The notes: generated by a model from the sequence alone, not told the origin. A stretch of DNA of 64,000 nt from CAMDPA01 sp963825625 (GCA_963825625.1 CAWGUF010000004.1:1-64000), one strand, 5' to 3'. Counted from the first letter of the stretch, positions 43,325-53,846 are shown. Numbers and translations: made by a program.

Positions 43325-46207
43325 CTATCCGACCCAGTCCAGCGCAGTTTCTAGCTTGGCGACAAGGCCCTCCAGCTCCGCCTTTCGCTCCTGCGCCTCG
43401 GCGATTGCCTCGGGTGCGGCACGGGACATGAAGTTCGGATTGCCCAGCTTGGCATCCATCTTGGCGATGTCCGACAAATGCGCGGCCTTGGCCTTTTCAA
43501 GCCGGGCCTTTTCCGCGGCGATGTCGATCAGCCCTTCGAGCGGCAATGCAGCGGTGGTATCGCCGGCCACGATCACAGCCGCCCCTTTCGGCGCAGTGTC
43601 GCTGAAAGTGATGGTCTCGGCGCGGGCGAGCCGCTGGATGGTGTCGCTGTGGCGATCGATGCGGGCTTGCACGTCGCGGTCGGCGGCAATGATGACGAGC
43701 GGGACCTTGGCGCCTGCCGGCACATTCATCTCCGTGCGCACGGAGCGGATCTGGGAGATGAGCGCGATGATGGAGCCGATCTCCTTGTCGGCCGCGGCGT
43801 TCGCGAGGCCCGTCAGATGCGGCCAGGGGGCCAGGGCCAGCACGCTGTCGCGCGCCGTGTCGCCCGCCGTCTTGGCCCACAGCTCCTCGGTAATGAACGG
43901 CATGAAGGGGTGCAGCAGCGCGGTGGCCTGATCGAGAACCCAGGCCGCGCAGGCCCGCGTCTCGGCTTTCGAGGCCTCGTCGCTGCCGGAGAGCACGGGC
44001 TTGGCCAGCTCCAGATACCAGTCGCAGAAGCGGCCCCAGATGAACTCGTAGATCGCGGCTGCGGCCTCGTTGAAGCGATAGGCCTCGATGGCCGCCGTCA
44101 CCTCGGCTGCCGCGCGCTCGGTCTCGCCGACGATCCAGCGGTTGAGGGTGTGCTGGACCTTTGCCGGATTGAAGGCGGGATCGCGGGCGCAGCCGTTGAT
44201 CTCGGCAAAGCGCGTGGCGTTCCACAGCTTGGTTGCGAAGTTGCGGTAGCCGGCGACGCGTTGCTCGGAATACTTCACGTCCGAGCCCTGGCTCGCCATC
44301 GCGGCCATGGCAAAACGCAACGCATCGGCGCCGAACTTTTCGATCAGCTCGAGCGGGTCGACGACGTTGCCCTTCGACTTCGACATCTTCTGGCCCTTCT
44401 CGTCGCGGACGAGGCCGTGGATGTAGACGTCGTGGAACGGCACTTGTGGCTTGCCGTCGGCATCCTTCATGAAGTGGCAGCCCATCATCATCATGCGGGC
44501 GACCCAGAAGAAAATGATATCGAAGCCGGTGACTAGCGCCGTGGTCGGATAGAAGCGGGCCAGCTCCGGCGTGTCGTCCGGCCAGCCCAGTGTCGAGAAC
44601 GGCCACAGTCCGGAGGAGAACCAGGTGTCGAGGACGTCGGGGTCTCGGATGAGTATGGGGTCAGACCCGCAGGGTCTGACCCCGGCGCCGCCGTCGATCC
44701 TGCCTGGGGTCAGACCCGCAGGGTCTGACCCCTTGCCGCCGGACGCGTAAAATTCGCGGGCCTGCGCTTTCGCCTCGGCCTCGTCCATGGCGACAAACAC
44801 TTGCCCATCGGGCCCGTACCAGGCCGGGATCTGGTGGCCCCACCAAAGCTGGCGCGAGATGCACCAGGGCTGGATGTTCTCCAGCCAGCGGAAATAGTCG
44901 GCCGAGAAGCGCTCCGGCACGAATTTGGTGCGGCCGTCACGGACAGCAGCCAGCGCGGGCTTAGCCAGCTCGGCGGCGTTGACGTACCACTGATCGGTCA
45001 GCCACGGCTCGACCGGCACACCGGAGCGGTCGCCGTGCGGCACGGCATGGGCGTGCGGCTCGATCTTCTCGACCAGCCCCAGCGCATGCAACGCCTCGAC
45101 GACCTTGGCGCGGGCCTCGAAGCGGTCGAGGCCGCGAAATGCGTCCGGCGCGTTGTCGTTGAGCGCGGCGAACTGGTCGAAGATGTTGATCGGCGCGACC
45201 AGCTCATTGGCGTGCCGCTTGCCGACCTCGAAGTCGTTGAAGTCGTGCGCCGGCGTGATCTTGACGGCGCCCGTGCCCTTCTCCGGATCGGCGTAGTCGT
45301 CGCCGATGATCGGGATGGTGCGACCGGTGAGCGGCAGCGCGACCTTTCGGCCGATCAGGTGCTTGAATTTCGACGCCTCATGCGTGGGGTGCACGGCCAC
45401 CGCCGTATCGCCCAGCATCGTCTCGGGGCGCGTGGTGGCGACCGTGAGATAGGTCGATGCGTTCTGCGGGTCATACGTCACGCCATCGAGCGGATAGCGG
45501 AAATAGTACATATGTCCGTTCGGGTTGCGACCAAGCACCTGCGCCAGCTTGTTGACGTCGAGCGGCACGGGCGCGCCGTCCTTCGCCTTGTCGTCACGCG
45601 ACCACTTGAACGAGCCCTTAGCCTCGATCTGCTCGACCTCCAGGTCGGAGATCGCGGTCTGGAACTTGGGATCCCAGTTGACCAGGCGCTTGTCCTTGTA
45701 GATGAGGCCGGCACGGTAGAGCTCGACGAACACCTTGAGGACGGCGCGCGACAGGCCGTCGTCCATCGTGAAGCGCTCGCGGCTCCAGTCGCAGGAGGCG
45801 CCGAGACGTTTCAACTGGTTGAGGATGGTGTTGCCCGACTCCTCCTTCCAGGCCCACACCTTCTCGACGAATTTGTCACGGCCGATTTCGCGCCGATCCG
45901 GCTCCTGGCGCTCCATCATCTGGCGCTCGACGACCATCTGCGTGGCGATGCCTGCGTGATCCGTGCCCGGCTGCCACAGCACATCCTTGCCGCGCATGCG
46001 CTCGAAGCGGCAGAGCACGTCCTGCAGCGTGTTGTTGAGCGCGTGGCCCATGTGCAGGGAGCCGGTGACGTTCGGCGGCGGGATCACGATCGAATAGGGC
46101 GAGGCGCTGTTGCGATCGGGCCGTCCGGCCTTGAAGGCTTGCGCCTCCATCCATGCCTCGTGAACCCGGGCCTCGATGTCGGCGGGGTCGTATGTCTTGT
46201 CGAGCAT
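43325..46207 (-). CDS. valS: Valyl-tRNA synthetase
   Basis: A 960-residue class I synthetase that charges tRNA-Val. Signature motifs: PPPNVTGSLHMGHALNNTL (HIGH) near residue 45 and GQKMSKSKGN (KMSKS) near 600. Also seen are the editing domain (TTRPETMLGDTAVAVHPTH), the anticodon-binding region (SIIALISQIRSVRTEMNVP) and the C-terminal coiled coil (LEKAKAAHLSDIAKMDAKL). Before DPDVLDTWFSSGLWPFSTLGW there is an insert of about 30 residues (GSDPAGLTPGRI... GVRPCGSDP) encoded by two copies of a palindromic repeat, still in frame. No frameshifts over 2.9 kb. popZ lies upstream on the same strand. Confidence 0.97.
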   Translation of the reverse strand: MLDKTYDPADIEARVHEAWMEAQAFKAGRPDRNSASPYSIVIPPPNVTGSLHMGHALNNTLQDVLCRFERMRGKDVLWQPGTDHAGIATQMVVERQMMERQEPDRREIGRDKFVEKVWAWKEESGNTILNQLKRLGASCDWSRERFTMDDGLSRAVLKVFVELYRAGLIYKDKRLVNWDPKFQTAISDLEVEQIEAKGSFKWSRDDKAKDGAPVPLDVNKLAQVLGRNPNGHMYYFRYPLDGVTYDPQNASTYLTVATTRPETMLGDTAVAVHPTHEASKFKHLIGRKVALPLTGRTIPIIGDDYADPEKGTGAVKITPAHDFNDFEVGKRHANELVAPINIFDQFAALNDNAPDAFRGLDRFEARAKVVEALHALGLVEKIEPHAHAVPHGDRSGVPVEPWLTDQWYVNAAELAKPALAAVRDGRTKFVPERFSADYFRWLENIQPWCISRQLWWGHQIPAWYGPDGQVFVAMDEAEAKAQAREFYASGGKGSDPAGLTPGRIDGGAGVRPCGSDPILIRDPDVLDTWFSSGLWPFSTLGWPDDTPELARFYPTTALVTGFDIIFFWVARMMMMGCHFMKDADGKPQVPFHDVYIHGLVRDEKGQKMSKSKGNVVDPLELIEKFGADALRFAMAAMASQGSDVKYSEQRVAGYRNFATKLWNATRFAEINGCARDPAFNPAKVQHTLNRWIVGETERAAAEVTAAIEAYRFNEAAAAIYEFIWGRFCDWYLELAKPVLSGSDEASKAETRACAAWVLDQATALLHPFMPFITEELWAKTAGDTARDSVLALAPWPHLTGLANAAADKEIGSIIALISQIRSVRTEMNVPAGAKVPLVIIAADRDVQARIDRHSDTIQRLARAETITFSDTAPKGAAVIVAGDTTAALPLEGLIDIAAEKARLEKAKAAHLSDIAKMDAKLGNPNFMSRAAPEAIAEAQERKAELEGLVAKLETALDWVG
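44657..44732. repeat. Duplicated 27-bp palindrome inserted in valS
   Basis: Two identical 27-bp copies (44657-44683 and 44706-44732), each with arms GGGGTCAGACCC and GGGTCTGACCCC around GCA. Start-to-start spacing is 49 bp. The insert keeps the valS frame and adds a peptide just before the conserved DVLDTWFSSGLW segment. Confidence 0.95.
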
Positions 46208-46401
46208 CTTCGGGCTCGTTCCACTTTCATCAAACTACAGTCGGGTGCGGCGACTGCCGCGCAGGCTACCCGCGCCTGTACGCTGCGACCAGCTGCACGT
46301 CAATTGCGGGAACAGCAGACGAGGGCTGCCGACGGCAAATGATCGCCCGAAACGGGCGGCGCCCATCACGCAAAGCCTTGGACGGCGGTGGCCGGCAGCG
46401 T

Positions 46402-47850
46402 TCAGGAGGTCTTGCGCTTCGACAGCTCCAGGCGGGCTCGCTCGGCCAGCTCTACTTCCACGGCCCGGGTCAGAGCTCGCGTCATGTTCTCATCGAGCCA
46501 TTGCCGCACCATGGGCCTCAGCAGCTCGGCCAGCGCGTCGTCCAGCGAGCGGGCCGGTTGGGCCGGTTGAGCCGGCGTCGCTGATGGTGCCTCCTGTTCG
46601 GGCGCTGGAGCCGGCTGGTGGCGCAGGTGAGCGGGGGCCGTCGAGGGGCCCATCATTCGTGCTGGCGCGGGTGCCGTATCCGCCGGCAACTCAACGCGAG
46701 ACGGCGCTGCGATCTCGCTGACCGGTGCGGCGGCCCCGGGGTCGGAAGAGGGGGGCAGCTCGCCGGCAGCCGCGTTCTGGAGGCGATCGTCGGTCTGCGC
46801 TTGCACGGCGGCAGCAGCGGGCTGACGGGCCAATGCCGCGACGATCTGGGACGGCGAAGGCGCTGAGGGGGCTACATCCGATGCCGAAGCCGCCGCAACT
46901 GCCTTGGCCGGCAGGGGGCTCAACGGACCACTCATGCCACCTGCGCTTTGCGCTACCGCCGCGTGCGCTGCGCGATCCGGTGTGTTGGGCTCATGCTCGG
47001 TCGCAATCGGTCCTGCGGGTATGGACTGCCCCTGCGGCGCGATGGAGACTGCAGGCATCGATCCTAAACCGGAAGCGCCCGCTGCTGGATCCTTCTTCTG
47101 CTCAGTGGGGACCAGCGGTACATCTGCAGCAGCTGCTTGTGGTGCAGGCTTCGAAGCGGTTTGCGGCGCGGTGGCGGATGCCGCAGAGGGGCTTACGTTC
47201 ACGGGTCTGGGCCGCAGCGGCGCAGGCTCGTCAATGCCGGACTTGGACTTAGTCGACGCGGGGCCCTCGGGGAGCGCTGGTTCGACCGGCGCCGTATCCG
47301 CCGCACCGCCGCCACGGCGCAACCAACTTGACCGAGAAGATGCCCGCGGAGCCGGAGCAGCCTGAGTCTTACTGGTCCAGGAGGCAGTATCCTGATTGGC
47401 AGGCGCCTGCCGACCATCGGCGGACGGCATCTCGCCACCGCTTCCGGCGTCGCCGAGCAGCTCGGCAAGATCGCGCTCGAGCGCCGAGGTATTGCTGGCA
47501 GGTGCCTTCAGAGCCGGTCCCGAGCCAGAGGCAGGATCAGGTGTTGTCAACGCTGCAAAGGGCAATGCCGGGTCCTGCCGCTCCTTCGGCGCCGCCTGCA
47601 TGGAAGCTCCGTTCAGTTGCGGTAACGCCGCGCCTTCCGGCAACCGGCGCGCCGCCGCAGCGTCCGCGCGCGGCAACGCCGTATTTGTCGGTGCTGGGGC
47701 TAGCGAATGAGACGCTGGCGCCTGGGGCGCTGGGACCTGGTGCGCTTGTGCAGGAGGCGGTACGTCGGCGGGATCCTCCGCAATTATCTTGCGGATGGAC
47801 GCCAGGATCTCCTCCATCGACGGCTCTGACGTCTTCGGCGACTGCTGCAT
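46402..47850 (-). CDS. popZ: Polar organising protein (DUF2497/PopZ family), very long linker
   Basis: 482 residues. The conserved N-terminal helix (SEPSMEEILASIRKIIAEDP) and C-terminal oligomerisation region (DALAELLRPMVRQWLDENMTRALTRAVEVELAERARL) are those of PopZ, the pole-organising scaffold that anchors chromosome origins. Between them lie about 380 residues of Pro/Ala/Ser/Gln-rich, probably disordered sequence. Caulobacter PopZ has under 200 residues in all. The ATG at 47850 follows GGAGG. The position between tolC and valS is the usual one in Rhizobiales. Confidence 0.88.
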   Translation of the reverse strand: MQQSPKTSEPSMEEILASIRKIIAEDPADVPPPAQAHQVPAPQAPASHSLAPAPTNTALPRADAAAARRLPEGAALPQLNGASMQAAPKERQDPALPFAALTTPDPASGSGPALKAPASNTSALERDLAELLGDAGSGGEMPSADGRQAPANQDTASWTSKTQAAPAPRASSRSSWLRRGGGAADTAPVEPALPEGPASTKSKSGIDEPAPLRPRPVNVSPSAASATAPQTASKPAPQAAAADVPLVPTEQKKDPAAGASGLGSMPAVSIAPQGQSIPAGPIATEHEPNTPDRAAHAAVAQSAGGMSGPLSPLPAKAVAAASASDVAPSAPSPSQIVAALARQPAAAAVQAQTDDRLQNAAAGELPPSSDPGAAAPVSEIAAPSRVELPADTAPAPARMMGPSTAPAHLRHQPAPAPEQEAPSATPAQPAQPARSLDDALAELLRPMVRQWLDENMTRALTRAVEVELAERARLELSKRKTS

Positions 47851-48185
47851 GCCAAACCTCCGTGCTGGCGCTCGCAGCACGCTCTTACCGGCCAATTCTG
47901 GCGATAGTGTATCGCCCGGGCGCCAATATCTCCAAAGTTTTGAATAGCAGGACCGTCAACCCGGCAGCAATTGCAGATTGATGCATGCAAGCCGGCGCGT
48001 CCAGTTTTCCACATGTGAGTGCAATAATTGAGGGCGGTCGCATTCGCCGGCATGCTGACCGAGTGCCAGTTGCGCTACGGCTGCCTAATAACCGGGTTCG
48101 CCCGAGACGAGCGAAAACAGACAGCCTGGAGGCTGCCTGTTTTGTTCGGCCAGAAAGGTTATTTCGTGCGCGGGACCGCGCGATA
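47851..48185. other. Intergenic region between popZ and tolC
   Basis: 335 bp. It contains the tolC terminator at 48114-48143 and presumably the popZ promoter in the remaining ~260 bp. No ORF supported. Confidence 0.5.
48114..48143. terminator. Terminator hairpin after tolC
   Basis: Arms AAAACAG-A-CAGCC and GGCTG-C-CTGTTTT pair around TGGA with a single mismatch. The A/T tails allow termination in either direction. On the minus strand it lies about 45 bp past the tolC stop. Confidence 0.75.
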
Positions 48186-49666
48186 TCACTTCATCGCCTT
48201 GTGGGTCACGCCTTGCCATGAGGCGTCGACACGCTCGCGGCGACCATTAGCATGCGTGATATTGAGGCCGAACCACTTGCGGCGGACCTCGAAATAATGG
48301 ATCTCCGAGTCGTAGATCTCGTTGCCCAGACTTAGATTGCCGGCATCGAGGCGACCGATCGTCTGGAGAACGGTATAGGCCTGCACCACGACATCGTGTC
48401 GGGCAGAGACTTCCAGAACCTGCGAGTTCAGCAACTCCTGCTCGGCGTTGAGCACGTCGAGAAGCGTGCGCTGGCCGACCTGCTATTCCTCGCGAACGCC
48501 GGTCAATGCCGTGCGGTTGGCATTGAACCTGCTCAGCGTCGGATTCGACCTGCGCTCGCGCGGCCTGATAGCGTGACCAGGCAGCAATGACCGCGTGCAC
48601 GCTGCCTCGGTGCGGACCTGTTCGATCTGCTGGAGACGGCCGACATGCGTATGCTTCGCCTGTCGCACGCTGCGCCTCGACGTCACCGCCGGTGTAGATC
48701 GGCACCGTCATTTTGCCCGTGACGGCCAGACATCGGACTCTCAGGATCTCGGCTGACGGATCGAACGATCGCTATAGGTCGGCGGTAAGCGTTCACCTGG
48801 GGAGCGCTGGCCCAGATCCGATCGACCGTGTAGCGGGCGCCCTGCTCGCGATAGAGATGCGGTGACGATGCTCGGGCTTTCCCGTGCGCAATCGCGATCG
48901 TCTCGACGAGGCCGCGCGTCAGGCCGCGGAGTTCGTACCAGGCTCGACGCAGACGGCTAGGCGGACGACCGACGACACGCTCGTAGGTCGCTCGGCTCGT
49001 CTTCAGGTTGGCGCGCGCGAGATCGAGGGTGGAGATCGCAGCCGGCGCGGCGGGCCTGCGCCTGCGCGACGTCGGTGCGCGTGACCTCACCGACGTTGAA
49101 GCGCGCCTCGTCGCGCGGCAGCTCGTTGCTCAGCACGCTTGACGTTGTTCTCTCGCAGGCGCAGGATGGCCATCGCGCACGACATCCATGTAGGCGGTGG
49201 CGGCCGCAAAGAGCACGTTCTGCTCTACGGTGCGCAGCTGCTCTCGACCAGCGCGGACATTTGCTTCCGCGACCCGAACCTGGTTCAGCGTCTGAAAGCC
49301 TCGAAATATAGGCTGAGCCAGACTAACGCCAAGCGTGCGCGGATGGGTCTCTCCGGCGTTTACACTTGGCGGACTGGTGTCGGTGCGGGTCCAACTGGCC
49401 GTTGCATTGCCAGTTACCGTCGGCCGATAGTTGGCGTTCGCGCGCGCCACATCCTCGTCAGTAGCTCGCAGCGTCGCACGAGCCGCATCAAGCTGCGGGT
49501 TCGTTCGATAAGCCTGTGTGAGCGCCTGCTGCAGCGTCTGGGCGCTTGCTGGCGCCGTCAACATAATGGATGTTGCCGTCAATGCGAGCAGCGCTGAAGC
49601 GTATTTCAGCTGACTTGCCGTACGCGTGCGCGCACGCATTGCGTTGTCCGTCTTTGACCAGACCAT
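48186..49666 (-). pseudogene. tolC: TolC-family outer-membrane efflux protein, many frameshifts
   Basis: The first frame has a signal peptide (ALLALTATSIMLTAPASAQ) and the first helices (TLQQALTQAYRTNPQLDAARA, TLGVSLAQPIFRGFQTLNQ, VLFAAATAYMDVVRD). Other frames then supply AILRLRENNVK, NELPRDEARFNVGEVTRTDVAQAQ, ISTLDLARANLKTSRATYERVVGRPPS, EQGARYTVDRIWAS, MTVPIYTGGDVEAQ and finally LNAEQELLNSQVLEVSARHDVVV to the stop. About eight single-base insertions explain all breaks I could resolve. The order and conservation are normal, so the gene is probably intact in the organism. It would form the outer-membrane channel for type I secretion and efflux. Confidence 0.85.
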
Positions 49667-50048
49667 CGTGTCCCCGCTGTAGTCGCAAGCACTCGATACA
49701 ACGCAATCGCCCCGTTTGACTGAAACGCGTCTGGGTGCGGTACACTGATTCTCTACTCACTCACAGCAACCGATTGGCCGGTTCGGTTTGGTTTAGGTGA
49801 GTTCGGGGGGCGGGCGTAGCAAAAAAGTAACGACGCCAGTCTTCAACTGTGGAAACGTGGCCGCGTACCACACTCATCAGGGGGAGACCGCAGGGGCGCG
49901 GCTCGCGATAATCGTGTGTGTAAGAATAGTTGCAGCAGCACGCACGCGCCGGGGCCTAGAGTCTCGGCCAAGCCGAGTGAGGCGTCGCGCCTCAATTGGC
50001 CAACGGTGCGGCGAGCTACGTGTCTATGGTGGTAGGTTGGCTGTCCTA
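49667..50048. other. Intergenic region upstream of tolC
   Basis: About 380 bp between the tolC start and the pcm stop. No supported ORF. It should contain the tolC promoter; no box pair stood out. Confidence 0.4.
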
Positions 50049-50720
50049 TCAGAACACGAAGCCGCGCTGTTGCGCGAAGCCCGGCAAGCTGGCAGTTGCC
50101 GCCTCCATGATCACCCTTGCTCCAAAGGTGCTACCGGTCCGTTGCCACTGCATCAGGCGTCCCACGCCGCTGTGCGTCTCGACGACCGTCAGGCGGCCAC
50201 CGTCGAGCAACTGGTTCAACAGCTCCGGTGGTGTGCTCGGCAGTGCACCAGAGACGAGGATGCCGGCAAACGGTGCCCGTGCGGCCACGCCTTCACTCAA
50301 AGGGCCTGCCACAACATCCACGTTAGCCGCACCGATTTCGGCGAGCTTCGCCTTTGCCTGCGCTGCGAGATCAGCGTCGCTTTCCAAGGCCACGACGTTA
50401 CGCGCCAACCTGGACAGAACGGCGCTGCCGTAGCCCGTTCCACATCCGACCTCAAGCACGGTGTCGTCTTCGCCAAGCTCGAGGTGCTGGATCAGCTTGG
50501 CCGTCAGGCGCGGTGCGAGAAGGACCCTGCGCTCCGTGCTGTGCGCGCCAGTGCCCAACGGCACGTCCTGATCCATGTAAGCGAGCGCACGAAACGGCTG
50601 GGGCGCGAAGGTTTCGCGTGGAACCTCAAGCATCGCTCGGATCACACGCCGGTCGGTGACATCGCTCGGCCGGACCTGGCTCTCGACCATGTTCTTGCGC
50701 TGCTGCTCGAAGTCGGTCAT
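50049..50720 (-). CDS. pcm: Protein-L-isoaspartate O-methyltransferase family protein
   Basis: A 223-residue methyltransferase: N-terminal MVESQVRPSDVTDRRVIRAMLEVPRE (split here by reading as MVESQVRPSDVTDR and RAMLEVPRE), DVPLGTGAHSTERRVLLAPR, the SAM motif VLEVGCGTGYGSAVL, VALESDADLA and a C-terminal QQRGFVF. Members repair isoaspartyl residues, but in alphaproteobacteria this gene usually sits beside tolC and its repair role there is unproven. The ATG at 50720 follows GGAGAGG. No frameshifts despite the broken genes on both sides. Confidence 0.87.
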   Translation of the reverse strand: MTDFEQQRKNMVESQVRPSDVTDRRVIRAMLEVPRETFAPQPFRALAYMDQDVPLGTGAHSTERRVLLAPRLTAKLIQHLELGEDDTVLEVGCGTGYGSAVLSRLARNVVALESDADLAAQAKAKLAEIGAANVDVVAGPLSEGVAARAPFAGILVSGALPSTPPELLNQLLDGGRLTVVETHSGVGRLMQWQRTGSTFGARVIMEAATASLPGFAQQRGFVF

Positions 50721-50988
50721 CACCCTCTCCCGCCACCCTCGCCAGCCCCGCACCGCCTCGCTGGCGTGGTCCCTCGTTGTCCCACGCGCACCATATCCAA
50801 CGCTCCGGGCAGAGGCCAGTGTCGCGCCATGACTGCCCCCTGCGGCGCGCAGACGCAAATAGGCCCAGCAGAAGAGCAAATGGAAAAACGCGCGGGAGGG
50901 GGGCCCGCGCGCTGTGTAGCTGTCATACCTGGCTCTCCGGCGAATGATTGTATCGCATCCGCCGTCGCCATCCGTCCCTGTACGCCGC

Positions 50989-53460
50989 TCAGCTTTCCTT
51001 CTTCGGCGGAACGGACGGCACCGCGCCCGACGGCCGCGACGAACGCTTCTCCTTGGGGCCAGGCAAAGCCTTGCGCGGAGCAGCTTCGATCAATGCCGTC
51101 TCCGGCTCACCGTCCTCCTCGCTGTCATCCTCTTCTTCCTCTTCCCGGGCCTTGGAGCGCTTTGGATCACCAGCGATCAGCTCGAACTTGAGCTTGGCCT
51201 GCAGTCCCTCGCCTTCCAGCTCGACCTTGACGGTGCCGCCATGCTCGAGCTTGCCGAACAGCAGCTCGTCGGCGAGCGGCTTCTTGATGTGCTCCTGGAT
51301 CACGCGCGCCAGAGGACGGGCGCCGAACTTCTCGTCGTAGCCCGATCTCGCCGATCCACTTGATGGCTGCCTCGGTCATCTCGATGGTGACACCGCGATC
51401 GGCCAGTTGCGCCTCGAGCTGGAAGATGAACTTCTCGACGACCTGTCAGGATCACCTCCGGCGGCAGATTGTCGAAGGCCACGACCGCATCCAGACGGTT
51501 GCGGAACTCCGGCGTGAACATCTTCTGGATGCGCCTCGGTATCCTCACCTTCGCGCTTGGCGCGATTGAAGCCCATCGGCGGGCGGGCGAGGTCGGAGGC
51601 ACCGGCGTTGGTGGTCATGATCAGGACGACGTTGCGGAAATCGACCTGCTTGCCGTTGTGATCGGTCAGCTTGCCGTGGTCCATCACCTGCAACAAGGAT
51701 GTTGAACAGGTCCGGATGGGCCTTCTCGATCTCGTCCAGCAGCAGCACGCAATGCGGATGCTGGTCGATGCCGTCGGTCAGCAAACCGCCCTGGTCGAAG
51801 CCGACGTAGCCTGGAGGCGCGCCAATCAGGCGGGAGACCGTATGCTTCTCCATGTACTCGGACATGTCGAAGCGCAGCAGCTCGACGCCCATGAGAGCGG
51901 CAAGCTGCTTGGCGACCTCCGTCTTGCCGACACCGGTCGGGCCGGAGAACAGGTAGCAGCCAATCGGCTTCTCGGGCTCGCGCAGGCCGGCACGCGACAG
52001 CTTGATGGCCGCCGACAGCGCCTCGATCGCCTTGTTCTGGCCGAACACCAGCCGCTTCAGGTCCTTCTCCAGGTTGGACGAGCACTTCCGCGTCGGACTT
52101 CGTGATCGTCTTCGGCGGAATGCGCGCCATGGTGGCAACGGTCGCCTCGACCTCCTTGACGGTGATCTTCTTCTTGCGCTTGCCTTCCGGCAACAGCATC
52201 TGGCTGGCGCCGGTCTCGTCGATGACGTCGATCGCCTTGTCCGGCAACTTGCGATCGTTGATGTACTTGGCCGACAGCTCGACCGCGGCCTTGATCGCTT
52301 CGTTGGTGTATTTGATCTTGTGATACTCCTCGAAATACGGCTTGAGGCCCTTCAGGATCTCGATGAAGTCCTCGATCGTCGGCTCGTTGACGTCGATCTT
52401 CTGGAACCGCCGGACCAGCGCCCGGTCCTTCTCGAAGTGCTGCCGGTACTCCTTGTAGGTGGTCGAGCCGATGCAGCGCACCGTGCCCGACTGCAGCGCA
52501 GGCTTCAGCAGGTTCGAGGCATCCATGGCGCCGCCGGAGGTGGCGCCGGCACCGATCACGGTGTGAATCTCGTCGATGAACAGGATCGCGCCGCTCGTAG
52601 TTCTCGATCTCCTTCATCACCGCCTTCAGCCGCTCCTCGAAGTCGCCGCGATAGCGGGTGCCGGCCAGCAGCGAGCCCATGTCGAGCGAGAAGATGGTGG
52701 CGCCCTCGAGCACCTCGGGCACCTCGCCCTTGATGATCTTGCGCGCCAGACCTTCGGCGATCGCGGTCTTGCCGACGCCGGGATCGCCGACGAACAGCGG
52801 ATTGTTCTTCTGGCGGCGGCACAAAACCTGGATGGTGCGCAGCACTTCCGGCTCGCGCCCGATCAGCGGGTCGATGCGTCCGTCGCGCGCCTTCTTGTTG
52901 AGGTTGACGCAATAGGTGTTGAGCGCGTCGGCGCCCGGCTTCTTGCCCTCGCCGCTCCCGCCGCTGCGGCTGTCCTCCTCCTCGACGCCGCGCACCGTGC
53001 GCGGCTCGGACATGCCCGGCCGCTTGGCGATGCCGTGGCTGATGTACTGGACGGCATCGAACCGCGTCATGTCCTGCTCCTGCAGGAAGAACGCCGCATG
53101 GCTCTCGCGCTCGGCGAACATGGCGACGAGCACGTTGGCGCCGGTCACCTCCTCGCGGCCGGACGACTGCACGTGGACGACTGCGCGATGGATCACGCGC
53201 TGGAAGCTGGTGGTCGGCTGCGCCTCGGTCGGGCCCTCGGTCTCGAGCGCAGCCGAGCTCGGTGTCGAGGAATTCAGTGATGCGCCTGCGCTGAGCTTGT
53301 CGACGTCGACGTTGCACGCCTTCATCACGCTGGCGGCATCGCGATCGTCGACCAGGGCGAGCAGCAGATGCTCGAGCGTCGCGTACTCGTGGCTGCGCTC
53401 GTTGGCGAGCTCGAGCGCGCGGTGAAGTGCAGTTTCAAGGCTTTGCGAGAATGATGGCAC
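50989..53460 (-). pseudogene. clpA: ATP-dependent Clp protease ATP-binding subunit ClpA, at least six frameshifts
   Basis: Hsp100 unfoldase that feeds proteins to ClpP. Visible parts: N-domain (FSQSLETALHRALELANERSHEY), first AAA module (VGDPGVGKTAIAEGLA; LFIDEIHTVIGAGATSGGAM after joining), second AAA module (FSGPTGVGKTEVAKQLAALMG; HCVLLLDEIEKAHPDLFNIL), and C-terminal part (FTPEFRNRLDAVVAFDNLPP, VIQEHIKKPLADELLFGKLEHG) with an acidic tail. Breaks lie near 52590, 52080, 51705, 51535, 51450 and 51345. Each is repaired by removing one base. GTG 53460 is the start, after AGGA. clpS is directly upstream. Confidence 0.9.
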
Positions 53461-53467
53461 GTGAGTC

Positions 53468-53846
53468 CTACTCTTTCTCCAGGGTGCATTGCAAAGGATG
53501 ACCGTGCTGGCGGGCAAAGTCCATCACCTGGGTCACCTTGGTCTCGGCGACCTCGTAGGTGTAGACACCGCATACGCCGACGCCTTTCTGGTGGACGTGC
53601 AGCATGATGCGTGTCGCCTCCTCGCGGCCCTTGTTGAAGTACCGTTCCAGCACGTGAACGACGAACTCCATCGGCGTGTAGTCGTCGTTCAGCAGCAGCA
53701 CCTTGTAGAGGCTCGGCTTCTTGGTTTTCGGCCGCGTCTTGGTGACGAGGCCGGTCTTGCCTTCCTCGTCTCCGCCTTTGCCAGGTCCTGTCCTTGCCAG
53801 GTCCGCCTTTGCCAGGCCCGTCCTTGCCGGCCATCATCCGCACCAT
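53468..53846 (-). pseudogene. clpS: ClpS adaptor, frameshifted near the N-terminus
   Basis: The N-end-rule adaptor that hands substrates to ClpA. The core (KPSLYKVLLLNDDYTPMEFV, VLERYFNKGREEATRIMLHVH, GVGVCGVYTYEVAETKV, HPLQCTLEKE) is intact. The N-terminal part has Gly/Pro/Lys repeats (GKDGPGKGGPGKD). It is out of frame with the core until one A near 53787 is removed, giving GPGKGGDEEGKTGLVTK. ATG 53846 or one of two ATGs a few codons later may be the start. It lies seven bases upstream of clpA on the same strand. Confidence 0.87.

Noticed and set aside
50989..53460. Programmed frameshifting in clpA
   Set aside because: Six breaks at unrelated sequences without slippery heptamers, with the same pattern in unrelated genes, fit sequencing insertions better.
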